This document shows positions 8,389 through 17,062 of a stretch of DNA of 64,000 nt, in pieces. The first letter of the stretch is position 1; each line of letters starts with the position of its first letter. Below the pieces are notes generated by a model. It was given only the letters and a program-made list of their open reading frames with translations. It made no database searches and was not told where the DNA came from. The position numbers and the translations under genes were made by a program. Source of the DNA: Enterococcus hermanniensis (GTDB lineage: Bacteria; Bacillota; Bacilli; Lactobacillales; Enterococcaceae); contig NZ_JXKQ01000006.1 in NCBI RefSeq assembly GCF_001885945.1, positions 62,585 through 126,584 of the forward strand, given 5' to 3'.

Positions 8389-9876
8389 ATGGGAGCAAAG
8401 AAAGATCGTGAACAAAGGCTCTTACTACTTCTAACCAAACGACATGACTATGTAACGTCCGAAGAATTAGCGGAACATTTAGAAACATCACAAAAAACGA
8501 TTTACCGCTTAATCAAAAAAATCAATGAAACATCGGGTGGAGGACTGATTCAGTCAGAAAAGGGGCGAGGCTACAAATTAAATTACGAAAAATATATCGG
8601 CCAAACCACTATTCAGCCGAGTCAACGAAGTCAATATTCACCGCAAGAGCGGAGGAACCGCGTGATGGAAGAACTGTTACTTTCTTCACCACAGACTAAA
8701 AATGTCTACAATTTGTTTGAAGAATATTATGTTGGAGAGTCGGTGATTTTCAGCGATGAGCAATTGATCGCTGAGCACTTGCAACAGTACGATTTAAAAT
8801 TAGAGCGCAAACAACGGACTTTAGCCATCTTGGGAAAAGAAGCCAATATCCGCCGTGCGATCGCTGATTTGATCCAAATGCACAATATTATTGAAATCGA
8901 TGAACTAAAGAATAATGCAGAACTGAATTTTAATCATTTTGATGTTTTGTTTATTTTAGACCAAATAAAATTGATCGAAAAAGAATTAGAAATGACGATC
9001 CCATATCCTTACAACATCAATATTTTTTCGCACTTATATATTTTGATCCGCCGTTTGCGTAAAGTTCAGCATCTATCTAACAATGAACTGAGCCCACTCT
9101 CAGAAAAGGAGCAGGAACGCTTAGAGCAAGACCAAGCATTATATCAAGTGGCAAAGGCAGCAATTGCCAATGTTGAAAATTATTTACACAATAGGTTGCC
9201 AGAAGCAGAGGTATATTATCTTTACCAATACCTGACTTCTTCAAGAATGCAAGGTTCCTTGAGCAAAGTTACGAAGTTCTCTACAAGAGTGGTTGAGCTG
9301 ACGAACAAGTATTTAGCCGGAATGAGTGAACGACTGAATATCTCAATCAAAGGGGATTCGATCTTTTTAGATTTAGGCAATCATATCAAACCAATGATCA
9401 ATCGGTTGGAGCATGGTATCCATGTAAAAAATAGTTTGCTAGATCAGATCAAAATGACGTACGAAATGATTTTTTTATACGTAACAGAAGTGTCAGCAGA
9501 GATCAGCCAAGAATTTTCACTCCCAAAAATCAATGAAGATGAAAATGGGTTTATTACCTTATATTTTGCTCGCATCATTGAAACCAATCAATTACCGATT
9601 CGGACTGTGATCATGTGTACGACAGGAGTTGGGACATCGGAACTTTTACGAGTCAAAATCGAAAAAAAATTCCCGGAATTAGAAATCGTTGATGTGATTG
9701 CAACGAGAGATGCTCAGCGCTTTACGGAGAAATATCCAGGAATCGATTTGATTTTAACAACGATCAATGTCAGCGATACGATTTCAGTCCCCTCATTATT
9801 AGTTAGTGCGATGTTTACACGCGATGATCAAAATCGATTACAAAAGAAAATCGAGGCGATTTATGATGAACGATGA
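8389..9876 (+). CDS. PRD-containing transcriptional regulator (BglG/MtlR-like), PTS locus 1
   Basis: The 495-residue protein starts at ATG 8389 after GGGGAGGT; the frame extends upstream without a ribosome site. Domains in order: HTH (about residues 5-65; SEELAEHLETSQKTIYRLIKKI), a linker domain, PRD1 and PRD2 (roughly 180-390; YPYNINIFSHLYILIRRL, LPEAEVYYLYQYL), and an EIIB-like domain with C410 in MCTTGVGTS. Such regulators are tuned by PTS phosphorylation of PRD His and EIIB Cys. The EIIA domain usual at the C-terminus of MtlR-type proteins is missing and is encoded by the next, overlapping gene. It probably activates the downstream PTS genes. Confidence 0.88.
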   Translation: MGAKKDREQRLLLLLTKRHDYVTSEELAEHLETSQKTIYRLIKKINETSGGGLIQSEKGRGYKLNYEKYIGQTTIQPSQRSQYSPQERRNRVMEELLLSSPQTKNVYNLFEEYYVGESVIFSDEQLIAEHLQQYDLKLERKQRTLAILGKEANIRRAIADLIQMHNIIEIDELKNNAELNFNHFDVLFILDQIKLIEKELEMTIPYPYNINIFSHLYILIRRLRKVQHLSNNELSPLSEKEQERLEQDQALYQVAKAAIANVENYLHNRLPEAEVYYLYQYLTSSRMQGSLSKVTKFSTRVVELTNKYLAGMSERLNISIKGDSIFLDLGNHIKPMINRLEHGIHVKNSLLDQIKMTYEMIFLYVTEVSAEISQEFSLPKINEDENGFITLYFARIIETNQLPIRTVIMCTTGVGTSELLRVKIEKKFPELEIVDVIATRDAQRFTEKYPGIDLILTTINVSDTISVPSLLVSAMFTRDDQNRLQKKIEAIYDER

Positions 9877-10279
9877 ATTTTTTACAGCCTTCTTAGATCA
9901 AAAGCTGACATCGAAAGAACAGATCCATCGCTTTATTGGTGAATTTGCCAATCCTGATGCTGCAGCAGAATTAGTCAGTTTGTTGCAACGGCGGGAAACA
10001 GTCGGTAATACGATGATCGCCGAACATGTGATTTTACCTCACCTAGAAAGTCCGAAAGTTAAACGAAGCCAAATTTTAGTGATTCGTCTAGCTGATCCAA
10101 TCGATTTTGATGATACAACACGTGAGATTCAATTGATCGTCACTATCTTACTAAAAAGCGAAGAAGAACAAGCAACTAAACAAAAAATTGCTCAATTCAC
10201 ACGCCGTTTAGCAGATGAGGATTTCTTAACAGAACTACTTACGAATCAATCAAAAAAAACGATCTATCAATTATTATAA
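9863..10279 (+). CDS. Stand-alone PTS EIIA-like domain protein
   Basis: 138 residues, overlapping the end of the regulator gene by 14 bases; the ATG follows GAGG. It reads as an EIIA(Fru/Mtl)-like domain: the segment MIAEHVILPHLES (residues 51-63) aligns with the phosphorylated His loop of EIIA, with H60 in place of the usual PHG/PHA histidine. Because the regulator lacks its C-terminal EIIA and a second, canonical EIIA gene follows, this is best read as the detached regulatory EIIA domain of an MtlR-type regulator. It could instead be a degenerate transport EIIA. Confidence 0.75.
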   Translation: MMNDEFFTAFLDQKLTSKEQIHRFIGEFANPDAAAELVSLLQRRETVGNTMIAEHVILPHLESPKVKRSQILVIRLADPIDFDDTTREIQLIVTILLKSEEEQATKQKIAQFTRRLADEDFLTELLTNQSKKTIYQLL

Positions 10280-10281
10280 AA

Positions 10282-10305
10282 AATCAGGAATCATTCCTGA
10301 TTTTA
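10282..10305 (+). terminator. Weak terminator-like hairpin between regulator and transport genes
   Basis: ATCAGGAA / TTCCTGAT stem with a three-base loop followed by only TTTT. It may partly uncouple the regulator pair from the transport genes. Confidence 0.5.
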
Positions 10306-10318
10306 ACAAAAATAAAAA

Positions 10319-10332
10319 TGTGAACGCTTTAT
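10319..10332 (+). promoter_or_regulatory. cre-like site before PTS locus 1 transport genes
   Basis: TGTGAACGCTTTAT matches the catabolite-responsive element consensus at most positions, including the central CG, about 35 bases before the IIB start. CcpA control of a sugar PTS is expected; binding is not shown. Confidence 0.5.
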
Positions 10333-10366
10333 TTGAAAGCAACCAATCAATTAGGAGGAATTTATT

Positions 10367-10684
10367 ATGAAAATCGTCGGAGTAGCAGCATGTACAGTAG
10401 GTATCGCCCATACATACATTGCACAAGAAAAATTAGAAAATGCGGCTAAAAAAGCCGGGCATGAAATGAAAGTTGAAACACAAGGTACGATTGGTATCGA
10501 AAATGAATTGACACAAGCCGAGATCGATCAAGCAGATATCGTGATCTTAGCCATCGATGTGAAAATTTCTGGTCGCGAACGTTTTGAAGGTAAAAGAGTC
10601 ATTCAAGTTCCAACGGAAGTAGCAGTCAAATCACCCAATAAATTGATTGAAAAAGCGCAAGAAGTTGTCGCTCAAAAAGTATAG
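10367..10684 (+). CDS. PTS fructose-class EIIB component
   Basis: 105 residues, a single IIB(Fru) domain. The phosphorylated cysteine is C9 in VGVAACTVGIAHTYIA, and the family block VETQGTIGIENELT follows. It takes phosphate from EIIA and passes it to the sugar bound by EIIC at the membrane. AGGAGG precedes the ATG. A small hairpin (AACCAGC / GCTGGTT, 10691-10710) separates it from the EIIA gene. It is encoded separately rather than fused as in FruA. Close paralogue of the IIB in the second PTS locus. Confidence 0.92.
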   Translation: MKIVGVAACTVGIAHTYIAQEKLENAAKKAGHEMKVETQGTIGIENELTQAEIDQADIVILAIDVKISGRERFEGKRVIQVPTEVAVKSPNKLIEKAQEVVAQKV

Positions 10685-10736
10685 ACAGTTAACCAGCGCT
10701 TAAGCTGGTTGCTCGGATGAAGTAGGAGGAACTCAA

Positions 10737-11186
10737 ATGGAAGTAAAAGATATCGTCGATGTGGACATCGTCAAAACGAATATGAACGCTAAAACGAAAG
10801 CGGATGCATTAAATGATTTAGCTAATCAATTATTGAAAAACGGTTATATCACAGAAGTAGATGGTTTCATCAAAGATATTTATGAACGTGAAGCAGAAGG
10901 TCAAACTGGGATTGGCAATTATATCGCGATTCCTCATGGCAAGAGTGCGTATGTCAAAAAAGTAGGGGTAGCTATCGGAATCAATCAAGCAGAAATTCCA
11001 TGGGAAAGTCTGGATGGGAAAGGAGTAAAAGGGATCATTTTATTCGCAGTTGGTAATGATAATGAAGGTGCCACCAAACATTTGAAATTATTATCACTGT
11101 TTGCACGAAAACTAGGAAATGATGAAGTAGTTGGTAATCTGTTGCAGGCGAAAAAGCCAGAAGATGTTGTCGAAGCATTTGCTTAA
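10737..11186 (+). CDS. PTS fructose-class EIIA component
   Basis: 149 residues forming one EIIA(Fru/Mtl) domain. The phosphorylated histidine is H67 in IAIPHGKS, preceded by REAEGQTGIGN as in canonical members. It carries phosphate from HPr to the separate EIIB. AGGAGG lies upstream of the ATG, and the IIC gene follows within 20 bases. This is the transport EIIA of the locus, in contrast to the divergent EIIA-like protein encoded beside the regulator. Confidence 0.93.
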   Translation: MEVKDIVDVDIVKTNMNAKTKADALNDLANQLLKNGYITEVDGFIKDIYEREAEGQTGIGNYIAIPHGKSAYVKKVGVAIGINQAEIPWESLDGKGVKGIILFAVGNDNEGATKHLKLLSLFARKLGNDEVVGNLLQAKKPEDVVEAFA

Positions 11187-11204
11187 GTTAATGGAGGAAG
11201 AAAA

Positions 11205-12305
11205 ATGAAAATAATTAAACAATTAAAGCTTAAAGAACATTTATTGACAGCTATCTCATACTTGATTCCGATTGTTTGTGGGGCGGGATTCCTGATTGCA
11301 ATCGGGATGGCCTTTGGTGGAACAAGTCAAGACGCATTGATTCAAGGGAAATTTACTATTTGGGATGCATTAGCAACAATGGGTGGGAAAGGTTTAGGTT
11401 TATTACCAGTCGTTATTGCCACAGGGATTTCTTTCTCAATCGGTGGAAAACCTGGGATCGCACCTGGGTTTATTATTGGGTTGACAGCAAATGCTATTGG
11501 AGCAGGATTCATCGGCGGAATTTTAGGCGGATATATCGCAGGTTATTTAGTTTTAGCAATTTTAAAATATGTCAAATTGCCAAATTGGGCAAAAGGGTTA
11601 ATGCCGACTTTGATCATTCCGTTCTTAGCATCACTTGTTGGTGGCTTAATCATGGTTTATATCATCGGAGCGCCAATTACGGCTCTAACATCACTATTGA
11701 CTAACTTCTTAGATGGGTTAGGAAATTCGTCACTATTGATCTTTGGCGGAGTGATCGGCCTATTAAGTGGAGTCGATTATGGTGGACCGATCAATAAAAC
11801 CGTTTTTGCCTTCGTACTGACAATGCAAGCAGAAGGAATCAACGGTCCAATCACTGCTTTACAATTGGTTAACACAGCAACACCAATCGGTTTTGGTTTA
11901 GCTTACTTTGTTGCCAAATTATTTGGGAAAAACATCTATACAAAACTAGAAGTAGAAACATTGAAATCAGCTGTTCCAATGGGCGTGATCAACATTGTTG
12001 AAGGTGTCATCCCATTAGTAATGAACGATATCGTTCGAGGAGTAATCGCAACAGCAATCGGTGGTTTTGCCGGAGGCGCGACAACGATGATCCTTGGAGC
12101 AGATGCTACGGTTCCATTTGGTGGTGTCTTGATGATTCCGACCATGTCTCGTCCTTGGGCGGGTGTGATCGCGATCTTAGTCAATGTTGTTGTCACAGCA
12201 GTTGTCCTTGCAGTGATCAAGAAAAATGTTACGGCTGAAGACGAATTGTCTCAAGTAGAAAAAGAAGAAGCAGATATTGATTTAGAAGATATTCAAATTT
12301 TTTAG
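11205..12305 (+). CDS. PTS fructose-class EIIC permease
   Basis: 366 residues, hydrophobic, with eight to ten helices. Family landmarks are SYLIPIVCGAGFLIAIG near residues 20-36, PGIAPGFIIGLTANAIGAGFIGGILGG near 82-108, and DYGGPINKTVFAF near 190-202. It binds and moves the sugar while EIIB phosphorylates it. The neighbouring AlsE-type epimerase suggests a substrate that becomes allulose 6-phosphate or a related ketose phosphate; fructose itself is less likely. GGAGGAAG precedes the ATG. Confidence 0.92.
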   Translation: MKIIKQLKLKEHLLTAISYLIPIVCGAGFLIAIGMAFGGTSQDALIQGKFTIWDALATMGGKGLGLLPVVIATGISFSIGGKPGIAPGFIIGLTANAIGAGFIGGILGGYIAGYLVLAILKYVKLPNWAKGLMPTLIIPFLASLVGGLIMVYIIGAPITALTSLLTNFLDGLGNSSLLIFGGVIGLLSGVDYGGPINKTVFAFVLTMQAEGINGPITALQLVNTATPIGFGLAYFVAKLFGKNIYTKLEVETLKSAVPMGVINIVEGVIPLVMNDIVRGVIATAIGGFAGGATTMILGADATVPFGGVLMIPTMSRPWAGVIAILVNVVVTAVVLAVIKKNVTAEDELSQVEKEEADIDLEDIQIF

Positions 12306-12321
12306 GAAAGTGTGACGATAA

Positions 12322-13026
12322 ATGAGAAAAGTAGAATTTTCACCTTCGTTGATGACGATGGATTTAGACAAATTCAAGGAGCAAATCACTTTCTTGAATG
12401 ACAAAGTAGACTCGTATCATATCGATATTATGGATGGGCATTATGTTCCAAATATTACCTTATCACCCTGGTTTATCGAAGAATTACGCAAAGTGACAGT
12501 ATTACCAATGTCTGCCCACTTGATGGTGACCAATCCAAGTTTCTGGGTCCAACAATTGATCGATTTAAATTGCGAATGGATCTGTATGCATGCGGAAGTA
12601 TTAGATGGCTTAGCTTTTCGATTAATCGACCAAATCCACGATGCAGGCTTAAAAGCGGGCATCGTGATCAATCCTGAAACACCAATTGAAGCAATTTTTC
12701 CATATGTCGAATTAGTCGACAAAATTACGATCATGACGATTGATCCCGGATTTGCTGGTCAACGTTTCATTGAAAGTACACTGGATAAAATTGTTGCTTT
12801 AAGAGCATTACGTGATGAAAAGGGCTATGACTATGTAATCGAGATGGACGGTTCTTCTAACCGTAAGTCATTCAAACGCATTGATGCAGCAGGGCCAGAT
12901 ATTTATATCATTGGTCGCAGCGGATTATTCGGTTTAGATGAAGACATTTCAAAAGCTTGGGCTATCATGGAAACAGATTATGAAGAAATGACAGGTAAGA
13001 AAATTTCTTATGAAAAAGTAAACTAA
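12322..13026 (+). CDS. alsE: D-allulose-6-phosphate 3-epimerase (AlsE-like, ribulose-phosphate epimerase family)
   Basis: A 234-residue TIM barrel. The start SPSLMTMDLDKFKEQI and the blocks HIDIMDGHYVPN (33-44) and ITIMTIDPGFAGQRF carry the metal and phosphate sites of the Rpe family. It looks closer to E. coli AlsE than to Rpe: MDLxKFKEQI, NPETPIEAI and IGRSGLF match AlsE-type wording. AlsE converts allulose 6-phosphate to fructose 6-phosphate, which would feed the imported sugar into glycolysis. The gene begins 16 bases after the IIC gene. A plain Rpe role is the alternative. Confidence 0.82.
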   Translation: MRKVEFSPSLMTMDLDKFKEQITFLNDKVDSYHIDIMDGHYVPNITLSPWFIEELRKVTVLPMSAHLMVTNPSFWVQQLIDLNCEWICMHAEVLDGLAFRLIDQIHDAGLKAGIVINPETPIEAIFPYVELVDKITIMTIDPGFAGQRFIESTLDKIVALRALRDEKGYDYVIEMDGSSNRKSFKRIDAAGPDIYIIGRSGLFGLDEDISKAWAIMETDYEEMTGKKISYEKVN

Positions 13027-13030
13027 AGAA

Positions 13031-13078
13031 AAGAAGCTAGGACAACAGTATTTTCTACTTTTGTCCTAGCTTCTTTTT
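13031..13078. terminator. Bidirectional terminator, end of PTS locus 1
   Basis: AAGAAGCTAGGACAA / TTGTCCTAGCTTCTT stem with T and A tracts on both sides, between the convergent epimerase and ABC exporter genes. Confidence 0.9.
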
Positions 13079-14836
13079 TTAATTTTCGAATTGAGCTTGG
13101 TGTAATTGGTAGTAATGTCCTGCTAGAGCGAGCAGTTCGTCATGGGTTCCTTGCTCGACGATGTTGCCGTCATCTACGACTAAAATCAAATCTGCTTCAC
13201 GAATCGTTGACAGGCGATGAGCAATAATAAATGATGTTTTATTGCGCATCAATTGCTCCATTGCCTCTTGGATCTGCAGCTCAGTTTGGGTATCTACATT
13301 AGAAGTCGCTTCGTCTAAGATCAATAATTCGGCATTTAAGATCATTGCTCGAGCAATCGTCAATAATTGTTTCTGTCCTTGCGAAATAGCTAAACCATCT
13401 TCACTCATCACAGTATCGTACCCGTTAGGTAGTTGTGTAATGAATTCATGGATATGGGCTGCTTTTGTTGCGCGGATCACATCTTCTAAAGTCGCTTGTT
13501 CGTTGCCGTAAGTCAAGTTTTCAAAAATCGTTCCGGTAAACAACCAAGTATCTTGTAAAACCATCGCATATTGTTTACGCAAACTATTTCTAGTGGCTTC
13601 TTTGATATTGTGACCATCTAAATAAATCGCTCCATTATCTGGATCATAAAACCGCATCAATAAGTTCACGATCGTTGTTTTTCCGGCACCAGTCGGTCCG
13701 ACGATTGCAACGACATTGCCTGCAGAAATCTCAAACGATAAGTCTTTGATCACCGGCTGATTCGCTTGGTAACCAAAATTAACATGATCAAAACGAACAT
13801 TCCCTTTAGCAGTTTCAAATACATAGGCTTGTTGGACATCTTGAACTTCGGGTTCTTCGTCTAATAATTTAAAAATCCGTTCAGCAGCGGCAATCGATGA
13901 TTGTAAATCACTAAAAATATTTGCTAGTTCATTGATGGGTCCAGAAAATTTACGAGAGTAAAGGACAAATGAAGAAAGTTTTCCTAAAGTTAAATGACCA
14001 AATAGAAATAAGAAAGCCCCTAAAATACTGATCAATGATAAGGAGACATTGTTGATAAAGTTGACGGAAGGACCGGTCATACTGCCATAGTACTCCGCGT
14101 TGTAATAAGCGGACATGGCTTCATCATTCTTCTTACCAAAACGAGCAATCATTGTTTCTTCTTGATGATATACTTTAGTTGTTTGTTCGCCAGATAAAAG
14201 CTCTTCGGCCATTCCATTTAGTTCACCAAGTTCGGCGGAACGCTTACGAAAGAGCGGTTGAAATTTATTTGTTAAAAAACGAGTGAGTAAAATAGAGGCC
14301 GGGACAGTCACTAAGAAAATCGTTACCATCAATGGTGAAATGATCAACATCATAACGAAGGATCCAATGATGGTTACTAAACTACTTAATACTTGAACCG
14401 AATCACTAGCCAAAGAGGTATTGATCGTATCAATGTCGTAACTCATCCGGCTAACGATGTCTCCCGTTTGATGTTGGTCAAAATAACCAACGGGAAGCGA
14501 GACGATCTTATCGAACAAATCTTTTCTTAAACGATAGGCTGTTTTTTGACTTAAATAGATCATTAAGCGGCTGATTCCGTAACTTAAGATCGCTGAAACA
14601 ACATAAAAGAAAACCATCAATAAGCAATAGTAAAAAACTTTTTGAAAGTGGACATGGCCTTTACCGATTTGGATCGCATCAATGGCATAGCCAGAAAGTA
14701 GCGGACCAACTAAGGCAAATAAATTACTGGCGATCGTTAAAATTACCGCTAGAAATAGCAACCATTTGAATTGATACAAATAGCCCCATAAACGAAGGAG
14801 TGTTCCTTTTTTTGTATTATTCTTCTTCAAGTACAT
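13079..14836 (-). CDS. Heterodimeric ABC exporter subunit with consensus catalytic residues
   Basis: About 585 residues: six-helix transmembrane domain (roughly 20-310) and a nucleotide-binding domain with Walker A GPTGAGKT, Walker B LLILDEATS (catalytic Glu present) and H-loop IIAHRLSTI. Its signature is degenerate (ISQGQ instead of LSGGQ). The upstream partner has the opposite pattern, so the two should pair as in EfrAB, LmrCD or TM287/288. GGAGGG sits just before an ATG at 14836; a TTG at 14830 has even better spacing. The start overlaps the end of the partner gene, a sign of coupled translation. Probable multidrug export. Confidence 0.88.
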   Translation of the reverse strand: MYLKKNNTKKGTLLRLWGYLYQFKWLLFLAVILTIASNLFALVGPLLSGYAIDAIQIGKGHVHFQKVFYYCLLMVFFYVVSAILSYGISRLMIYLSQKTAYRLRKDLFDKIVSLPVGYFDQHQTGDIVSRMSYDIDTINTSLASDSVQVLSSLVTIIGSFVMMLIISPLMVTIFLVTVPASILLTRFLTNKFQPLFRKRSAELGELNGMAEELLSGEQTTKVYHQEETMIARFGKKNDEAMSAYYNAEYYGSMTGPSVNFINNVSLSLISILGAFLFLFGHLTLGKLSSFVLYSRKFSGPINELANIFSDLQSSIAAAERIFKLLDEEPEVQDVQQAYVFETAKGNVRFDHVNFGYQANQPVIKDLSFEISAGNVVAIVGPTGAGKTTIVNLLMRFYDPDNGAIYLDGHNIKEATRNSLRKQYAMVLQDTWLFTGTIFENLTYGNEQATLEDVIRATKAAHIHEFITQLPNGYDTVMSEDGLAISQGQKQLLTIARAMILNAELLILDEATSNVDTQTELQIQEAMEQLMRNKTSFIIAHRLSTIREADLILVVDDGNIVEQGTHDELLALAGHYYQLHQAQFEN

Positions 14837-16541
14837 TCCCTCCAGTCTGACCTTGATAGATTTCTTGATAAGTGGCATTTTTTGCTAGTAATTCCTCATG
14901 AGTGCCATAACCAATCATCTTTCCCTTTTCCAACAATAAAATTTTATCAGCATGCTGAATCGAACTGATTCTTTGTGCAATCAATAGTTTAGTCGTTGAA
15001 GTAAAATGTGTTCGGAGTGCTTTGCGAAGATTAGCATCCGTGTGATAATCAAGTGCGCTAGACGAGTCATCCAAAATCAAGACATCCGGTTGTCCAATCA
15101 AGGCACGAGCTAAAAGAACTCGTTGTTTTTGACCACCACTCAGGTTTTGGCCTTTTGCTTCTAAGTGATGATTTAATCCGTCGGGCAATTTATCAATAAA
15201 TTCACGCGCTTGGGCATCATCGATTGCTTGTTGCAATTGTTCTTCGGAAAAAGACCGGCCAAACAAGATATTTTCTCTGATCGTATCTGCAAAGAGGATA
15301 TCTTTTTGCAAGACCGCCCCGATATTTTGATGCAATGCGTCCAGTGAATAATGCTTGATTTCTTGTCCATCAAATAAAATTTGACCAGAAGTTCGATCGT
15401 ATAAACGTAGGATCAAACTTGCGATCGTCGTTTTTCCACTCCCGGTTGCGCCCATGATTCCCAGTGTTTCGCCACTGGCAAGACTAAAGCTGATATGTTC
15501 GATCGCCGGACCGCTATCTGGATAGGCAAAGGTCACATCATCAAAGACTAGTTTTGTCGCATTATTTGTTCGTTGCTTCAAAGTTCCAGGAACGACAGCA
15601 GGTTTTTTTCGCAAAACTTCATCGATTCGATTTGCCGAAGCAACTCCGCGAGAATACAAAACAAAAATCCGTGTGATTGATAGCATTGCATTCAAGATGA
15701 TCGTGAAATAAGTTAAGAACGCGACGATTACTCCAGGTTGCGTTAATCCAGCATTTACGCGATAAGCACTGACTAAAATGACTAGTGTTAGACCAAGGTT
15801 CAAGAATAGGTCCAATAAGGCAGGCGAGGCTGCGAGCGTAACATTCGCTTTTGTTTCTGCATTCACGAGTGATTGATTGACTGTTTCAAATCGTTTGCGC
15901 TCAAAAGATTCTTTGGATAACGCTTTGATCACACGGGCACCAGTCACATTTTCTCGTACCGTCAAAACGAGTTGGTCCACTTGTTTTTGTAGTTTTCCAA
16001 AAAGCGGGACACCTTTTTTCGAGATATGAGTGACCATTACAAAAATAATCGGCATCACAGCAACTAATACCAAAGTCAAAATTGGGTCTAAGGTGGTGGT
16101 AATCAAAATTCCGCCAACCAATAAAATCGGTGCGCGAATCCCCATCCGCATCATCACGCCTAAAGTTAAATGGATATTGTAACTATCCGTAGTGACTCGG
16201 GAGACGAGTGATGAGACACTGACTTCTTCGATTTGGGTGGTATCTAAATAAGAAATTTTGTGGAAAAGATCATCACGAATGTTTTTAGTCGTATCTTTAG
16301 CGATTCGTGAAACCATCCGATTGGCAATCACATTTGCCCATAAAGCAAAGGCTGATGCCGCCAACATGACCCCACCCCATAAAAGAATTTTGTGAGGGTC
16401 TTTTTCTGGAATGACATGATCTAAGATAAATGCCAATGTCCAAGGCAAGACCAATTCCATCATTGTTCCAAGAAATTTTATCAAAACGCCGATTGAAACG
16501 CGGGAGCGATACGGCTTCAGATAATGCATGATTAGTTTCAT
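14817..16541 (-). CDS. Heterodimeric ABC exporter subunit with degenerate ATPase site
   Basis: 574 residues: transmembrane domain (about 15-300) and nucleotide-binding domain with Walker A at 364-371 (GATGSGKT) and intact signature LSGGQ at 467-471. The Walker B Asp491 is followed by Asp492 where the catalytic Glu is expected, and Gln523 replaces the H-loop His (IAQRISSI). These substitutions define the inactive site of asymmetric exporters; the canonical residues are in the partner encoded downstream. A MarR regulator gene lies directly upstream on the same strand, so expression is probably induced by the transported compounds. Confidence 0.9.
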   Translation of the reverse strand: MKLIMHYLKPYRSRVSIGVLIKFLGTMMELVLPWTLAFILDHVIPEKDPHKILLWGGVMLAASAFALWANVIANRMVSRIAKDTTKNIRDDLFHKISYLDTTQIEEVSVSSLVSRVTTDSYNIHLTLGVMMRMGIRAPILLVGGILITTTLDPILTLVLVAVMPIIFVMVTHISKKGVPLFGKLQKQVDQLVLTVRENVTGARVIKALSKESFERKRFETVNQSLVNAETKANVTLAASPALLDLFLNLGLTLVILVSAYRVNAGLTQPGVIVAFLTYFTIILNAMLSITRIFVLYSRGVASANRIDEVLRKKPAVVPGTLKQRTNNATKLVFDDVTFAYPDSGPAIEHISFSLASGETLGIMGATGSGKTTIASLILRLYDRTSGQILFDGQEIKHYSLDALHQNIGAVLQKDILFADTIRENILFGRSFSEEQLQQAIDDAQAREFIDKLPDGLNHHLEAKGQNLSGGQKQRVLLARALIGQPDVLILDDSSSALDYHTDANLRKALRTHFTSTTKLLIAQRISSIQHADKILLLEKGKMIGYGTHEELLAKNATYQEIYQGQTGGNVLEEE

Positions 16542-16584
16542 AGTATCTCCTTAATGAAATAGATTTGTTTAAAAATAGTGCGCT

Positions 16585-17013
16585 TTATTTAGGGCACATG
16601 ATAGCTTCTGCTTGTTCCATGATTTGATGTAACTCAATGGAAAGTTGCTCTTGTCTTTCCAACGGAATGCTAGTAAGCAACTGGTTGTTCCAATCAGTTA
16701 AAATCGTGCGAATATCTGCTTCGATCGCTAGAGCTTTTTCAGTGGGAAATACTTGCAATTTACGCGCATCTTTTTTATCACTTTTCCGAGTGATGAAACC
16801 CTTTTGTTCAAGCTGTGCAAGTTGGCGAGCCACATTGCTTTTATTAATGAAAATCTTACAAGCTAATTCTTCCTGCGAAATTCCTGGTTGATTACACACA
16901 CCTAAGATATACGCATGATGCATTTCGCCCAAACCCAGCTTTTTAAATTCTTGCTCGCGATACAACGCCGAGAGTCTAGCGATCCGATTAACCATTTTAG
17001 TTAAAGAATCCAT
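16585..17013 (-). CDS. MarR family transcriptional regulator
   Basis: 142 residues starting at ATG 17013 after AAAGGAAC; the open frame extends upstream without a plausible start. The winged-helix core is clear: GISQEELACKIFINKSNVARQLAQLEQKGFITRKSDKKDARKLQVFPT (broken here: helix-turn-helix near residues 45-68, wing RKSDKKDARKL near 72-82). MarR proteins usually repress a neighbouring exporter and release DNA on binding a ligand. The gene ends 43 bases before the two-gene ABC exporter on the same strand, its probable target. Confidence 0.9.
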   Translation of the reverse strand: MDSLTKMVNRIARLSALYREQEFKKLGLGEMHHAYILGVCNQPGISQEELACKIFINKSNVARQLAQLEQKGFITRKSDKKDARKLQVFPTEKALAIEADIRTILTDWNNQLLTSIPLERQEQLSIELHQIMEQAEAIMCPK

Positions 17014-17046
17014 GAGATTGTTCCTTTCTAAATGAGTGATACTGTT

Positions 17047-17062
17047 TTGTTTATAAAAACAA
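17047..17062. promoter_or_regulatory. Candidate MarR operator
   Basis: TTGTTT-ATAA-AAACAA is an inverted repeat with six-base arms 33 bases upstream of the marR-like start, placed where a self-repressing MarR protein would bind. The role is inferred. Confidence 0.5.
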
